DNA of 64,000 nucleotides from JALZKA01 sp963717635 (GCA_963717635.1 OY970347.1:1116001-1180000); one strand, 5' to 3'; counted from the stretch's first letter, positions 1 to 8,240 are shown. The notes: a model not told the origin generated them from the letters alone. Numbers and translations are program-made.

Positions 1-68
1 TCGCGGTCGACGAAGTCCCGCGCCGTCTCCTGGATCAGGCGCTGTTCGTCGCTCAGCTCCAGGTTCAC
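1..68 (-). CDS. Acyl-CoA dehydrogenase, N-terminal fragment
   Basis: The reverse strand reads from a GTG at 68 into the left window edge and encodes MNLELSDEQRLIQETARDF. This is the typical opening of acyl-CoA dehydrogenases, the FAD enzymes of the first step of fatty-acid beta-oxidation. Only about 22 residues are in the window, so substrate class cannot be judged. Its GTG overlaps the TGA of the upstream aminotransferase gene in a GTGA arrangement, so the two are probably one transcript with coupled translation. Identification rests on this short N-terminal motif alone. Confidence 0.7.
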   Translation of the reverse strand, partial: MNLELSDEQRLIQETARDFVDR

Positions 69-871
69 GCCGGCTCGCCCGCGGTCGTGGCCAGCTCGGC
101 CTCGATCACCCGCGCGAAGGCTTCGGAGGCCTCGGCGGTACGCGGGCCGGGCCACTCGAGCTCACGGCCGTCGATTGCCGCGATCGGCTGGACCTCCTTC
201 GTGGTCCCCGCGAGGAAGGCCTCGGTCGCGCCGAGTAGGTCGGTCAGGTCGAAGGTGCCCTCGCTCACCTCGATCGAGCCGACGATCCGATCGCGCGTGA
301 TCGAGTCGAGGATTGGGTTGTCCAGGGAAGGCGTCTTCAGCACCCGATCCGCTCCTGCCCAAAAGATCGTCGAGGTCGGGGGTTCGAGCACGGTGCCGTC
401 CGGAGTGACGAAGACGGCCTCGTCGGCGCCCTTGTCTTTGGCGAGCCGCGTGGCGTGCATGTTCGCGGCATAGGAGAGCGACTTGACGCGGTCGAGGATC
501 ACCGTGGGGTGATAGGTCACGGTCGCGACGGTGACGCTCTCGGCGCGGGGGGCGAGCGCCTCGATCAGCAGGATTCTGCGGCCCCCCCGGGTGATGACGA
601 CGCGCAGTTGGGCGTCGCCGTCACCATGCTCGGCCAGCAGTGGCTCGAGCTCCGCCTCGATCGCGGCCTGATCGAGCGGCAGGTCGATCTTCGCGGCCGA
701 GCGGCCGAGGCGGTCGAGATGCGCGTCGAGCGCGAATGGCAGGCCGGCGTAGAGCCGGATCACCTCGAAAACGCCGTCGCCACGGTAGAGGCCGTCGTCC
801 GGGAGCGGGAGAACTGCGTCAGCCGTGGGCGTGATCTCCCCGTCGACGCTTGCCAGTTCTCTTGCAGACAC
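65..871 (-). CDS. Class IV PLP-dependent aminotransferase (BCAT / aminodeoxychorismate lyase family)
   Basis: A 268-residue fold-type IV PLP enzyme, the usual length for this family. The N-terminal third carries the GLYRGDGVFEVIR motif. A lysine in the segment DRVKSLSYAANM is the likely Schiff-base residue, and the later ADEAVFVTPDGTVLEPPTS and FLAGTTKEVQPI segments are family hallmarks that contact the cofactor phosphate. I cannot tell branched-chain aminotransferase from 4-amino-4-deoxychorismate lyase or D-amino acid transaminase by eye. The start is GTG at 871. A TAGCCT box (883-878, minus) lies six bases upstream with no Shine-Dalgarno site, which suggests a leaderless message. The stop overlaps the next gene. 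Confidence 0.85.
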   Translation of the reverse strand: MSARELASVDGEITPTADAVLPLPDDGLYRGDGVFEVIRLYAGLPFALDAHLDRLGRSAAKIDLPLDQAAIEAELEPLLAEHGDGDAQLRVVITRGGRRILLIEALAPRAESVTVATVTYHPTVILDRVKSLSYAANMHATRLAKDKGADEAVFVTPDGTVLEPPTSTIFWAGADRVLKTPSLDNPILDSITRDRIVGSIEVSEGTFDLTDLLGATEAFLAGTTKEVQPIAAIDGRELEWPGPRTAEASEAFARVIEAELATTAGEPA

Positions 872-946
872 GGCGCGAGGCTAGCGAAGCGGCGCATGCC
901 GCCGGAGTTCGCGGTATGTTGCCGCGCGTAAGTTCTGATTCGGCCT

Positions 947-959
947 CCCCAATTTGGGG
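947..959. repeat. 13-bp perfect palindrome
   Basis: CCCCAA-T-TTGGGG is a perfect inverted repeat with a one-base centre. It lies in the divergent region between the aminotransferase and the LPXTG surface protein gene, about 90 bases upstream of the latter's GTG. It may be an operator or chance. No motif family is recognised. Confidence 0.35.
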
Positions 960-1051
960 TATGGGGTTGGCCAAGCAGCCAGGGAATGGCACCGAAATCG
1001 CCCAGGACGGGCTCATTTCGACAATTGAGCGACCGTGGGAGGTCCGAAACG

Positions 1052-2482
1052 GTGCCAGGAACAGTGAAGAGACTTACGATCGCGACCGCCGTCGCAGCGT
1101 GTGTTGGAGTGGCGACGTTGCCGTCGGCGGCGAGCGCCGGTCCGGTCGAGGACCTCGTCGGTGGGGTCCAGAAGACCGTTGACGACACGCTGAACTCGGT
1201 CGGCGGCCTGTTGTCGGGCGGCGGTGGCGGCGGTTCCGCCGCGCCCTCCGCGGAGCCGACTCCGCTGGCCGAGGGCGGGAGCACCGAGCCCGGGATTGAC
1301 GGGACGAACCCGCACGGCCAGGGCGAGGCTCTGGACGTGACGACGGATGTCCCCCTTCTCGACACGATCGTCGGCACGGTTGTCGTTGGGCAGTCCCGGG
1401 GCGAACAGGACGCGGACGGGAACTACCACGGCAACGTGACGGTCGCCTCCGTCTCCGGCCTCGGGATCGACATCAGCTTCCCGACCGACGAGGGAGAGAC
1501 CGAGACAGGCCCACTCGACGCGGTCAACCAGGGGATCCTTGACAGCCTCTGCAGCGCCTCGGCAGTCTGCCTGGCTCTGCTCGACTTCGAGTCGACAACC
1601 GACGACAACGGCTCGAACAACAGCTTCTCGGTCGCCAGGGCGAACCTGGTCGAGGGGTTGGTCAGCGCCGGGGTGATCGAGTCCGAGGGCAACATCAGCG
1701 ACGACGGGGACTGCCAGACTGCCGACGGTTCGTCGGCGGTTGCGAACGCCGACGTCGCCACGGCCGTGACGGCCGAGGCGATGAACTCGTCGTCCCAGTC
1801 GGAAGCGTGCGACGACGGCACGGAGAGCGGGGGGACTGGGGACTCGCAGGTGCTGAATGCCGCCAACATTGAGCCCTTGGAGGTGCTCGCCGGGTGCGAC
1901 GAGACGGCCGTCGACGACGCCTTCGCACTTAGTGCGGTTGTCTTCGACCTGGCCAGCGGAGTGTGCAACGGCGACGACACCAACGGCGCACAGGCCGACA
2001 GCCCGTACAACGTCCGCAAGGCCCTCGGCCTCGCGGTGTTGCCGGATCTGGCCGAGATCCTCGGTATCGACATGCTGGTCGATGTCTCGACCTCGGAGTC
2101 CCGCGCTGTGGCACCGTGCCCGGACCCGACGGATGTCAGTGATCCGGACTGTCCGCCGATCGACGATTGCCCGGACCCGACGGATGCCAGTGATCCCGAC
2201 TGTCCGCCGATCGACGATTGCCCGGACCCGACCGACGCGAGCGATCCGGACTGTCCCGATAATCCGGACGAATGCCCGGACCCGACCGATCAGAGCGATC
2301 CGGACTGCCCGGACATCACGGTCAATCCCGGTGGGCCCGGCGGTCCTTCGGCTGACTCGCCGGACGACCTGCCGTTCACGGGCGCCGACATCGGCACCCT
2401 GGGCGTGATCGGGCTCGGAATCATGGCGATCGGCCTGGCGCTGATGGCGCTCGCCGACCGCCGCCGCGGCTCAGCCGTCTAG
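1052..2482 (+). CDS. Sortase-anchored (LPXTG) surface protein with Cys/Asp-rich repeats
   Basis: The predicted product is 476 residues. It has a signal peptide (positive N-terminus, hydrophobic stretch, cut near ASAGP at about residue 30), a Gly-rich linker and a long acidic extracellular part. From about residue 356 it has four tandem 17-18-residue repeats of the form CPDPTDxSDPDCP. The C-terminus is a complete cell-wall sorting signal: LPFTG at residues 440-444, a hydrophobic helix and an RRR tail. Sortase should therefore link it to peptidoglycan. I chose GTG 1052 because GGGAGG at 1037-1042 is nine bases upstream; a longer in-frame start at 986 adds non-signal sequence. The function of the ectodomain is unknown. 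The repeats resemble acidic, possibly calcium-binding or disulfide-linked stalks. Confidence 0.85.
   Translation: MPGTVKRLTIATAVAACVGVATLPSAASAGPVEDLVGGVQKTVDDTLNSVGGLLSGGGGGGSAAPSAEPTPLAEGGSTEPGIDGTNPHGQGEALDVTTDVPLLDTIVGTVVVGQSRGEQDADGNYHGNVTVASVSGLGIDISFPTDEGETETGPLDAVNQGILDSLCSASAVCLALLDFESTTDDNGSNNSFSVARANLVEGLVSAGVIESEGNISDDGDCQTADGSSAVANADVATAVTAEAMNSSSQSEACDDGTESGGTGDSQVLNAANIEPLEVLAGCDETAVDDAFALSAVVFDLASGVCNGDDTNGAQADSPYNVRKALGLAVLPDLAEILGIDMLVDVSTSESRAVAPCPDPTDVSDPDCPPIDDCPDPTDASDPDCPPIDDCPDPTDASDPDCPDNPDECPDPTDQSDPDCPDITVNPGGPGGPSADSPDDLPFTGADIGTLGVIGLGIMAIGLALMALADRRRGSAV
2117..2322 (+). repeat. Tandem 51-54-bp coding repeats
   Basis: Four direct repeats encode CPDPTDxSDPDCP units in the surface protein. 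The first two units are 51 bp and nearly identical. The third is 54 bp and the fourth is partial. Each unit has two cysteines and four or more aspartates. Such arrays are prone to copy-number change. Confidence 0.85.
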
Positions 2483-2512
2483 GCAAGCGGTTTCAGGGAG
2501 ACGATTCGGGGC

Positions 2513-2529
2513 GGGCGCCGAGGGCGCCC
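2513..2529 (+). terminator. GC-rich stem-loop after the surface protein gene
   Basis: GGGCGCC and GGCGCCC form a perfect 7-bp stem with a GAG loop, about 30 bases after the TAG of the LPXTG gene. There is no T-run. It could be a U-less actinobacterial-type terminator or only a GC-rich hairpin. Confidence 0.4.
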
Positions 2530-2538
2530 GGCCCGGTC

Positions 2539-3144
2539 GTGTCCCGCCGCGACGCCCGCAACACTCCACGCATGCCCGATTCGCGGATGATCTGGAAGCG
2601 CCGCGCCGTCCTGATGGCGATCGTCGGACTGGTGATCGCGATCCCGGTGACGATCATCGTCCGCGGCGGAGGCGACGAAGAGGAGGCGCCCGCCGCTTCC
2701 GAGCCTGATCTGCCCGAGGTCGGGGCGGTCCAGTTCGACCGCGACCTGGGAGTCGAGCTGCGCCTTCCGAGCGGCTGGAAGCGCAAGCGCGAGGGCGACG
2801 CGGTCACCTTCCAGAGCCGGGACCGAACCGTGCTGATCGCGGTCTCGACCCCCGGGCCCAAGGACGATGTCGCTGCGATCCAGGACGCCGCCCTCGCCGC
2901 GGTCAAGTCGGAGTATCGCGCCGTGGAGGTAGTCGACTCTTCCGAGAAACGCAAGCTCGGCGGCCGTCCGGCTCAAGTTGTCGTCATCTCCGCCCGGCAC
3001 CCCAAGGACCGCGCGCCGCTGCGGATCCTGGTCGCGACCGCCAAGGGCGAGCGACGCGCCTATCTCGTCGAGGTCTTCGCCTCGGGTTCCGAGGGTCTCG
3101 TCGAGGCCCAGGTGGTGCTCAACAACCTGAGCCTGGAGGGCTAG
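2539..3144 (+). CDS. Membrane-anchored protein of unknown function
   Basis: 201 residues. A short basic N-terminus is followed by one transmembrane helix (about residues 24-42, ending at RGGG) and an acidic linker. The extracytoplasmic domain contains VELRLPSGWKRKREGDAVTFQ and resembles the small alpha/beta domains of LpqN/PsbP-like actinobacterial envelope proteins. That resemblance is only by eye. The start could be GTG 2539 or ATG 2572; both keep the helix. The stop shares the bases CTAG (3141-3144) with the stop of the convergent thiolase gene. Confidence 0.6.
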   Translation: MSRRDARNTPRMPDSRMIWKRRAVLMAIVGLVIAIPVTIIVRGGGDEEEAPAASEPDLPEVGAVQFDRDLGVELRLPSGWKRKREGDAVTFQSRDRTVLIAVSTPGPKDDVAAIQDAALAAVKSEYRAVEVVDSSEKRKLGGRPAQVVVISARHPKDRAPLRILVATAKGERRAYLVEVFASGSEGLVEAQVVLNNLSLEG

Positions 3145-4355
3145 CCGGACGCGGGGTTCTCGATGACCGTCGCGAGGCCCTGCCCGACGCCGATGCAGAG
3201 CGCGGCGACCCCGTAGCGCCCGCCGCGCCGGCCGAGCTCGCGGGCCAACGTCGTGATCAGGCGCGCTCCCGAGCAGCCGAGCGGGTGGCCCAGGGCGATC
3301 GCGCCGCCGTTCACGTTGAGCCGGTCCTCGTCGATGCCCAGTTCGCGGGCGCAGGCGAGCGTCTGGCTGGCGAACGCCTCGTTGATCTCGATCAGGTCGA
3401 CCTCGTCCAGGCCAAGCTCTGCCGCCTTCAGCGCCCGGCGGATCGCGGGGACCGGACCGATGCCCATCACCGCCGGGTCGACGCCGGCGACGCCGGAGGC
3501 GACGATCCGCGCCAGCGGCTCGCGCTCCAGGGCGGCCGCTCGCTCCTCGCTGGCGAGGACCACGCAGGCCGCCCCGTCGTTCAGGGTCGAGGCGTTGCCG
3601 GCGGTGACGCTGCCACCTTCGCGGAACACGGGCCGGAGGCTTGCCAGCCGCTCGAGCGTCGTGTCCGCCCGCGGGCCCTCGTCGGCTGTGACCGTGACGA
3701 CCTCGCCGCGGCCAGCCGGCGGCGGGGCTTCGATCGGCACGATCTCGTCGTCGAAGCGGCCGTCGCCGGCGGCCGCGATCGCGCGCTCGTGGCTGCGCAG
3801 CGCGTAGGCGTCCTGGTCGCCGCGTGAGACGTCGTAGCGCTCGGCGACGTTCTCGGCCGTCTCACCCATCGCCTCGGTGGAGTGCATCGCCGCCATGCGC
3901 GGGTTGATCAGGCGCCAGCCCAGCGCGGTGTCGTGCATCGTCTGCGGCCCGCGGGCAAGGGCGGTTTCGGGTTTCGGCACGACCCAGGGCGCCCGGCTCA
4001 TCGACTCACCGCCGCCCGCGAGGTAGAGGTCGCCCTCGCCCAGTCGCAGAGCGCGAGAGGCCTGGTTGACGGCCTCCAGACCGGAGGCGCAGAGCCGGTT
4101 CACGGTCACCCCCGGGACCTCGACCGGCAGGCCGGCCAACAGTGCGCACATCCTGGCCGCGTTGCGGTTGTCCTCGCCGGCCTGATTGGCGGCGCCCCAA
4201 TAGACGTCGGCCACGGTCGCCGGGTCAACGTTCGCGCGTTCGACGGCGGCGGCGATGGCATGCGCGCCCATGTCGTCCGGTCGCAGGCCGGCAAGCGCCC
4301 CGCGGTAGCGGCCGATTGGCGTGCGCACGGCCTCGATGATCAGTGCCTCGGGCAC
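3141..4355 (-). CDS. Acetyl-CoA C-acyltransferase (thiolase)
   Basis: 404 residues, normal for type II thiolases that cleave 3-ketoacyl-CoA in beta-oxidation or aromatic-acid degradation. The nucleophile is Cys89 in NRLCASG. The C-terminal half shows NEAFA, GGAIALGHPLGCSGAR and the second catalytic cysteine in CIGVGQG. The sequence style is close to the FadA/PcaF group (beta-ketoadipyl-CoA thiolase), but substrate cannot be assigned. The start is GTG 4355, with a TAGAGT box at 4369-4364 (minus) eight bases upstream and no Shine-Dalgarno site. It is divergent from, and almost touching, the small membrane protein gene at 4391. Confidence 0.92.
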   Translation of the reverse strand: MPEALIIEAVRTPIGRYRGALAGLRPDDMGAHAIAAAVERANVDPATVADVYWGAANQAGEDNRNAARMCALLAGLPVEVPGVTVNRLCASGLEAVNQASRALRLGEGDLYLAGGGESMSRAPWVVPKPETALARGPQTMHDTALGWRLINPRMAAMHSTEAMGETAENVAERYDVSRGDQDAYALRSHERAIAAAGDGRFDDEIVPIEAPPPAGRGEVVTVTADEGPRADTTLERLASLRPVFREGGSVTAGNASTLNDGAACVVLASEERAAALEREPLARIVASGVAGVDPAVMGIGPVPAIRRALKAAELGLDEVDLIEINEAFASQTLACARELGIDEDRLNVNGGAIALGHPLGCSGARLITTLARELGRRGGRYGVAALCIGVGQGLATVIENPASG

Positions 4356-4363
4356 GGGCGGAG

Positions 4364-4380
4364 ACTCTAGGGCCTAAGGT
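4364..4380. promoter_or_regulatory. Interlocked divergent -10 boxes
   Basis: A minus-strand TAGAGT (4369-4364) precedes the thiolase GTG by eight bases. A plus-strand TAAGGT (4375-4380) precedes the ATG at 4391 by ten bases. The two start codons are only about 36 bp apart, so each promoter's expected -35 region lies over the other gene's start. Confidence 0.5.
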
Positions 4381-4390
4381 AGCCGCAGGT

Positions 4391-4714
4391 ATGGAGTTCA
4401 TCCTCGCCTCGTTCGGGATGGTGGCGGTCATCGTCATCGTGCTCGTGCTGCTCGCCCGCGCCTATCCCGGCAGCGGCGCCGACCTGGTGGACTGGAGGCC
4501 GACCCGGTCCTACGAGGATGAGGCGATGCTCGAGGAGGACGACGTGCAGCAGATGCTCGCCGCTCAGAACGCCTACCGCCGCCGGCGCGGCGCCAAGGAG
4601 CTGACCCAGGCCGACGCCCACGCGATGGCGCGGGAGGACGAGAAGCTCCGCGAGCGAGCTCGCGCGACATACGACCAGCGGCTCGACGAGCTCGAGGACG
4701 AGTTCGGGGCGTAA
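4391..4714 (+). CDS. Small single-pass membrane protein, unknown
   Basis: 107 residues. An N-terminal transmembrane helix (about residues 5-25) is followed by a charged cytoplasmic helical region ending in an acidic tail. No family is recognised. ATG 4391 was chosen over the in-frame ATG 4343 because the latter would place an extra 16 residues before a clean membrane anchor and would overlap the thiolase start. A TAAGGT box ten bases upstream fits leaderless transcription. The gene precedes a Rossmann-fold gene by nine bases and is probably co-transcribed with it. Confidence 0.6.
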   Translation: MEFILASFGMVAVIVIVLVLLARAYPGSGADLVDWRPTRSYEDEAMLEEDDVQQMLAAQNAYRRRRGAKELTQADAHAMAREDEKLRERARATYDQRLDELEDEFGA

Positions 4715-4723
4715 CAGCAGGCC

Positions 4724-5218
4724 GTGGCGCGGGCTCTGATCGTGGGCTGCGGCTGTCGCGGCAGGCAGCTCGGGAAGGGGCTGATCGCCGAGGGTTGGCG
4801 GGTTCGCGGCACGTCGCGTGAATCCGCCGGGCTCGAGCGAATCGAGTCCGCGGGGATCGAGCCGGCGCTCGCGGATCCCGATCGGGTGGGCACGATCCTG
4901 GAGCTGATCGACGACGTGGCGCTCGTGGTCTGGGCGCTCGGCTCGGCCACCGGCCCGCCGCAGCTGGTTGCGGGCGTGCACGGCCCGCGGCTCGAGCACC
5001 TGCTGGGACGCCTCGTCGACACTCCGGTCCGAGGCTTCATCTACGAAGGGGCAGGAGCGGTGCCGGCCGCGGCGCTGGCCGGCGGTGCGACGCTCGTGCG
5101 GGAGGCCGGCGAGCGCTGGCGGATTCCGGTTGCGGTGGTCGAGGTGGCGTCAACCGACCACGAGGCATGGACCCTTGAGCTTACGGGCGCTGCACGGCGC
5201 CTGCTCTTGCTGGACTGA
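4724..5218 (+). CDS. Short Rossmann-fold (NAD(P)-binding) protein
   Basis: 164 residues from GTG. The N-terminus ALIVGCGCRGRQLGKGLIAEGW is a variant GxGxxG dinucleotide-binding turn, followed by a second beta-strand-like GTSRE. This matches NAD-dependent epimerase-like or YeeZ-type proteins, which are usually about 270 residues. The present protein keeps the binding half only. No catalytic YxxxK is seen. It may be a naturally short family member or a shortened oxidoreductase. It follows the 4391 gene closely. Confidence 0.55.
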   Translation: MARALIVGCGCRGRQLGKGLIAEGWRVRGTSRESAGLERIESAGIEPALADPDRVGTILELIDDVALVVWALGSATGPPQLVAGVHGPRLEHLLGRLVDTPVRGFIYEGAGAVPAAALAGGATLVREAGERWRIPVAVVEVASTDHEAWTLELTGAARRLLLLD

Positions 5219-5225
5219 CGAGGCT

Positions 5226-5852
5226 CTAGGGACTGGGGTTGCGCGGGAAGTCGATCGGCGCGGGCGGCCGCTGGACCGCCTCGGGCTGCGACCAGGGCGC
5301 CTTGTCCGGGTCGACCTCCGGGCCCTGATCGAGCTCATCGGCGGCGAGCTTGCCGCCGATCACCAGCGCGACGACGACGACGATGAAGACTCCGTAGACG
5401 GTTGCCTGCTTCGCGAAGCTCGCCCCGTACTGCTGGCCGGAGACGTGCCGGCGCTTGTCGAGGCCCATTGCGTCGACGGTGCTCTGCTCGTGTTTTTCGA
5501 GCCGCTGCTCCGGCGGGACCTTCTCGCCGAGGTCAGTGTGCGGTCCCAGCGATGGGGCGGGAATCTCGCTGGCGGGCTTTTCGCCGTCGCCGCCGCTATC
5601 GGCTGAGCTGTCCGCGGCCTCGGTCCGGTCGTCGGGGCTCTCGGACTGGTCGCCAGAGCCCTCGGTCTCGGCCTCCCACTCGGCGACTCCGCTGACACCG
5701 GAGACGCCGATCTGAATCTCGGCGTCCGCGACAGCCTGTTGCAGCTCCTCCTTGTTCATCGAGCTGCGCCCGGTGATCTCGAGCTCCGACGCGCGGGCCC
5801 GAAGCTCGGCGACCGTCAACCCGCCGACGTCCCTGGGTGGCTTCTCCGCCAT
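5226..5852 (-). CDS. Membrane protein with Rho-N/SAP-like N-terminal domain
   Basis: 208 residues from ATG 5852. Residues about 10-45 (GGLTVAELRARASELEITG, then NKEELQQAV) look like the N-terminal helix-extended-loop-helix domain of transcription terminator Rho, a SAP-like nucleic-acid-binding fold. An acidic Ser/Asp/Glu-rich linker follows, then a single transmembrane helix near residue 160 (VYGVFIVVVVALVIGG) and a Pro-rich tail. The role is unknown; a membrane-tethered nucleic-acid binder is one possibility. ATG 5852 was preferred to 5858 because a TAAGGT box (5864-5859) lies six bases upstream of it, fitting leaderless transcription. Confidence 0.6.
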   Translation of the reverse strand: MAEKPPRDVGGLTVAELRARASELEITGRSSMNKEELQQAVADAEIQIGVSGVSGVAEWEAETEGSGDQSESPDDRTEAADSSADSGGDGEKPASEIPAPSLGPHTDLGEKVPPEQRLEKHEQSTVDAMGLDKRRHVSGQQYGASFAKQATVYGVFIVVVVALVIGGKLAADELDQGPEVDPDKAPWSQPEAVQRPPAPIDFPRNPSP

Positions 5853-5889
5853 GTGCATACCTTAGTGGCGGTGGGGGCGATCGCGCTAC

Positions 5890-6444
5890 CTACAACCGTT
5901 TTGGGAGTCGCTCGAGCAGGTCGCCCAGGATGCGGGCGGTCGCGCCCCAGATCAGGTGCTCACCGACGACGTAGGTGGGCGTCCGGATCGGCACCCCGCG
6001 GCGCACCAGGCGTCGCATCGCGAAGCCGTTGCTCAGATGGTCGAGGTCGAAGGCGAGCACGGTTTCGACCTCGGCCGGGCTTGGCTGGAAGTCGAGGTCG
6101 GAGCCGATCATGCCGACGATCGGATGCACCTTGTAATTCGTCACGAACGTCCCGATCGGAGGCAGGGCCCCGACCACCTCCACACCCCCCCGATCGAGGC
6201 CGATCTCCTCCTCGGCCTCGCGCAGAGCGGTGTCCACGTAGCTCTCACCCGGATCGCTGCGCCCACCGGGGAACGAGATCTCGCCCCCGTGCCGGCGCAG
6301 GTCGTGGCGGCGCTCGGTGAAGATCAGGCCGGGGTCGGAGGGCCAGCCGAACAGCGGCACGAGGACGGCTGCGTCGACCGACCCCGCCGCGTTCATCTCC
6401 GCCGCCTCGTCGAGCGGCAACAGCGCCTCGGCGAGGCTTCCCAT
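5890..6444 (-). CDS. Nudix hydrolase, CoA-pyrophosphatase type
   Basis: 184 residues. The Nudix box GESYVDTALREAEEEIGL is intact, with the REAEEE metal-binding core. It is preceded by FTERRHDLRRHGGEISFPGG, the UPF0035/CoA-diphosphatase signature (LRxHxGxxxFPGG) of NudL/NUDT7-like enzymes that cut CoA to phosphopantetheine and 3',5'-ADP. ATG 6444 shares its A with the TGA of the upstream SDR gene (TGATG), so translation is coupled. It is the last gene of the minus-strand run from 8219. Confidence 0.85.
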   Translation of the reverse strand: MGSLAEALLPLDEAAEMNAAGSVDAAVLVPLFGWPSDPGLIFTERRHDLRRHGGEISFPGGRSDPGESYVDTALREAEEEIGLDRGGVEVVGALPPIGTFVTNYKVHPIVGMIGSDLDFQPSPAEVETVLAFDLDHLSNGFAMRRLVRRGVPIRTPTYVVGEHLIWGATARILGDLLERLPKRL

Positions 6445-7247
6445 CAGATGATTACCTGCACGGCCCCGCCGTCGACGCCCCAGGCAACGCCGGAGACATA
6501 CGAGGCCTGTGCCGAGCAGAGGAACACGATCACGGCGCCGATCTCGGCGGGCTCCGCCATCCGGGGGATCGGCCTGCTGCCCACGGCTGCAGCCAAAGCG
6601 TCTTCGCGTGAGGCGAGGTCGCCGCTGTCGCGCAACTGGTCCAGCAGCCCGTCCGGCTCGAGCCACATCTCGGAAGCCGTGCCGCCCGGGCAGACCGCGT
6701 TCACGAGCACGCCGTCGGCCGCGTACTCGTCGGCGTACAGGCGCGAGAGCGACAGCTCGGCGGCCTTGGCCACCGAGTACTCGGGGAGGTGAGACGAGGG
6801 CCGCTTGCCCGAGGTCGAGGAGACGTTGACGACCCGGCCCCACCCGCGCCCGCGCATCCCCGGGATTGCGGCGCGCATCAGGCGCATCGGCGCCATCACG
6901 TTCAGGTCCCACGCCGCCTGCCAGTCGGCCTCAGAGGGGTCGGTGATCGACTCGCGCCAGGTTGCCTGTCCCGCGTTGTTGACGAGCACGTCGAGCGCGT
7001 CGAAGTGGCGCTCGCACTCGGCGAGGATCCGCTCGGCCGCGTCGGCGCCGGTGATGTCGAGCGCCAGCGCCTCCGCTCTGCCACCGGCCTCGCCGCAGGC
7101 TGCCCGAGCCGCCTCCAGGCCCTCCTCGCCACGCGCGATCAACAGCACCGACGCTCCCTCGGCGCAGAGACGTTCGGCGACGTCGCGCCCGATTCCGCGG
7201 CTGGCGCCGGTGACGACGCAGGCCTTGCCAACGAGCCCCAGGTCCAT
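6444..7247 (-). CDS. Short-chain dehydrogenase/reductase
   Basis: 267 residues, a classical SDR. TGASRGIG near residue 13 binds NAD(P). NNAG is present, and the catalytic Ser-Tyr-Lys are in NVSSTSGK and the downstream YSVAK. The C-terminus has the VSGVAWGVDGG segment usual in FabG-like enzymes. The substrate is unknown. It lies four bases after the OsmC gene and overlaps the Nudix start, so it is in one operon with the cobalamin adenosyltransferase and OsmC genes. Confidence 0.9.
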   Translation of the reverse strand: MDLGLVGKACVVTGASRGIGRDVAERLCAEGASVLLIARGEEGLEAARAACGEAGGRAEALALDITGADAAERILAECERHFDALDVLVNNAGQATWRESITDPSEADWQAAWDLNVMAPMRLMRAAIPGMRGRGWGRVVNVSSTSGKRPSSHLPEYSVAKAAELSLSRLYADEYAADGVLVNAVCPGGTASEMWLEPDGLLDQLRDSGDLASREDALAAAVGSRPIPRMAEPAEIGAVIVFLCSAQASYVSGVAWGVDGGAVQVII

Positions 7248-7251
7248 CCGG

Positions 7252-7653
7252 CTAGCAGCGCACGACGTGGTCCGTGACGGTCACGGTGGTCTCCTGCGAG
7301 AGCAGGCGATGAACCGGGCACTTCGCGGCGACTCGAAGCAGGCGTTCGAGCTGCTCGTCGTCGAGGTCGGAGGGGCAGTGCAACGTCACTTCGAATGCCG
7401 ATGGCGAAGCGCCGTCGTAGGAAATCGCGACCTCGACCTCCAGCGCGTCGACGTCCCACCCCTTGCGGTCCGCATACATCTCTGCCGTGATCGCGGTGCA
7501 GGCCGCGAGCGCCGCGCCCAGGGTGCGGGTGGGGGAGGGGCCTTGATTCGCCCCGCCATCCTCGACGGGCTCGTCGATGACCAGCTTGTGCCCGCCCTCG
7601 ATCTCGACGTCGTGCGTGTATCCGCTCCGGCGGCGCGCCACGACCTTGACCAC
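7252..7653 (-). CDS. OsmC-family protein (thiol peroxidase-like)
   Basis: 133 residues with OsmC/Ohr fold features. One redox cysteine sits in LAACTAITAEMYADRKGW and the second in AAKCPVHRLLS, at the spacing seen in organic-hydroperoxide reductases of the YhfA/OsmC branch. It probably detoxifies organic peroxides with a thiol donor. The start is GTG 7653, two bases after the upstream adenosyltransferase stop. Confidence 0.85.
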   Translation of the reverse strand: MVKVVARRRSGYTHDVEIEGGHKLVIDEPVEDGGANQGPSPTRTLGAALAACTAITAEMYADRKGWDVDALEVEVAISYDGASPSAFEVTLHCPSDLDDEQLERLLRVAAKCPVHRLLSQETTVTVTDHVVRC

Positions 7654-7655
7654 GG

Positions 7656-8219
7656 TCAGTCCCTTGCCCGTCCGGCGAACAACTCGGGATCGTCGACGTC
7701 GGCGTAGCGCGCCATCGCGAAGACCAGGTCCGAGGCTCGGTTCAGGAAGCGCAGCAGCTCGGCCGACGCGAGCTCACCGGAGTCGCTCAGGCTCACGACC
7801 CGGCGCTCCGCGCGGCGGATGACGGTGCGCGCCACGTCGAGCTGAGCCGACAGGGTCGTGCCGCCCGGCAGCACGAACTTCGGCGGCAGGTCCACCCGGC
7901 CCATGTACTTGTCGATCAGCGGCTCGAGGTCGCCCGTCATCTCCGCGGTGACGCGGCTGACGCCGTCCTCGAGCCGGTCGGATGCCTCGGGCGCGGTCGC
8001 CAACTCGGCGCCGGCGATGAACAGTTCGTCCTGGACCCGCAGGATGTCGGCTGCCAACTCGGCTTCGTCGCCGCACAGGGAGCGGGCGACGCCCAGAGCG
8101 GAGCTCGCTTCGTCGAGCGTTCCATACGCGTCGGTGCGCGCGTGGTCTTTCGGCACGCGCCCGCCGTACCACAGCGAGGTCGAGCCGTCGTCGCCCTTCC
8201 CGGTGTAGATCTTGACCAT
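7656..8219 (-). CDS. Cob(I)alamin adenosyltransferase, PduO type
   Basis: 187 residues. N-terminal IYTGKGDDGSTSL is the ATP-binding signature of PduO/MMAB adenosyltransferases, followed by DAYGTLDEASSALG and LPGGTTLSAQLDVARTVIRR. The enzyme moves the adenosyl group of ATP to reduced corrinoid to make adenosylcobalamin, the cofactor of methylmalonyl-CoA mutase and others. It heads a four-gene minus operon. ATG 8219 has a TAGCCT box (8231-8226, minus) six bases upstream and no Shine-Dalgarno site. Confidence 0.92.
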   Translation of the reverse strand: MVKIYTGKGDDGSTSLWYGGRVPKDHARTDAYGTLDEASSALGVARSLCGDEAELAADILRVQDELFIAGAELATAPEASDRLEDGVSRVTAEMTGDLEPLIDKYMGRVDLPPKFVLPGGTTLSAQLDVARTVIRRAERRVVSLSDSGELASAELLRFLNRASDLVFAMARYADVDDPELFAGRARD

Positions 8220-8240
8220 CGGGCGAGGCTATCGCCCGGA

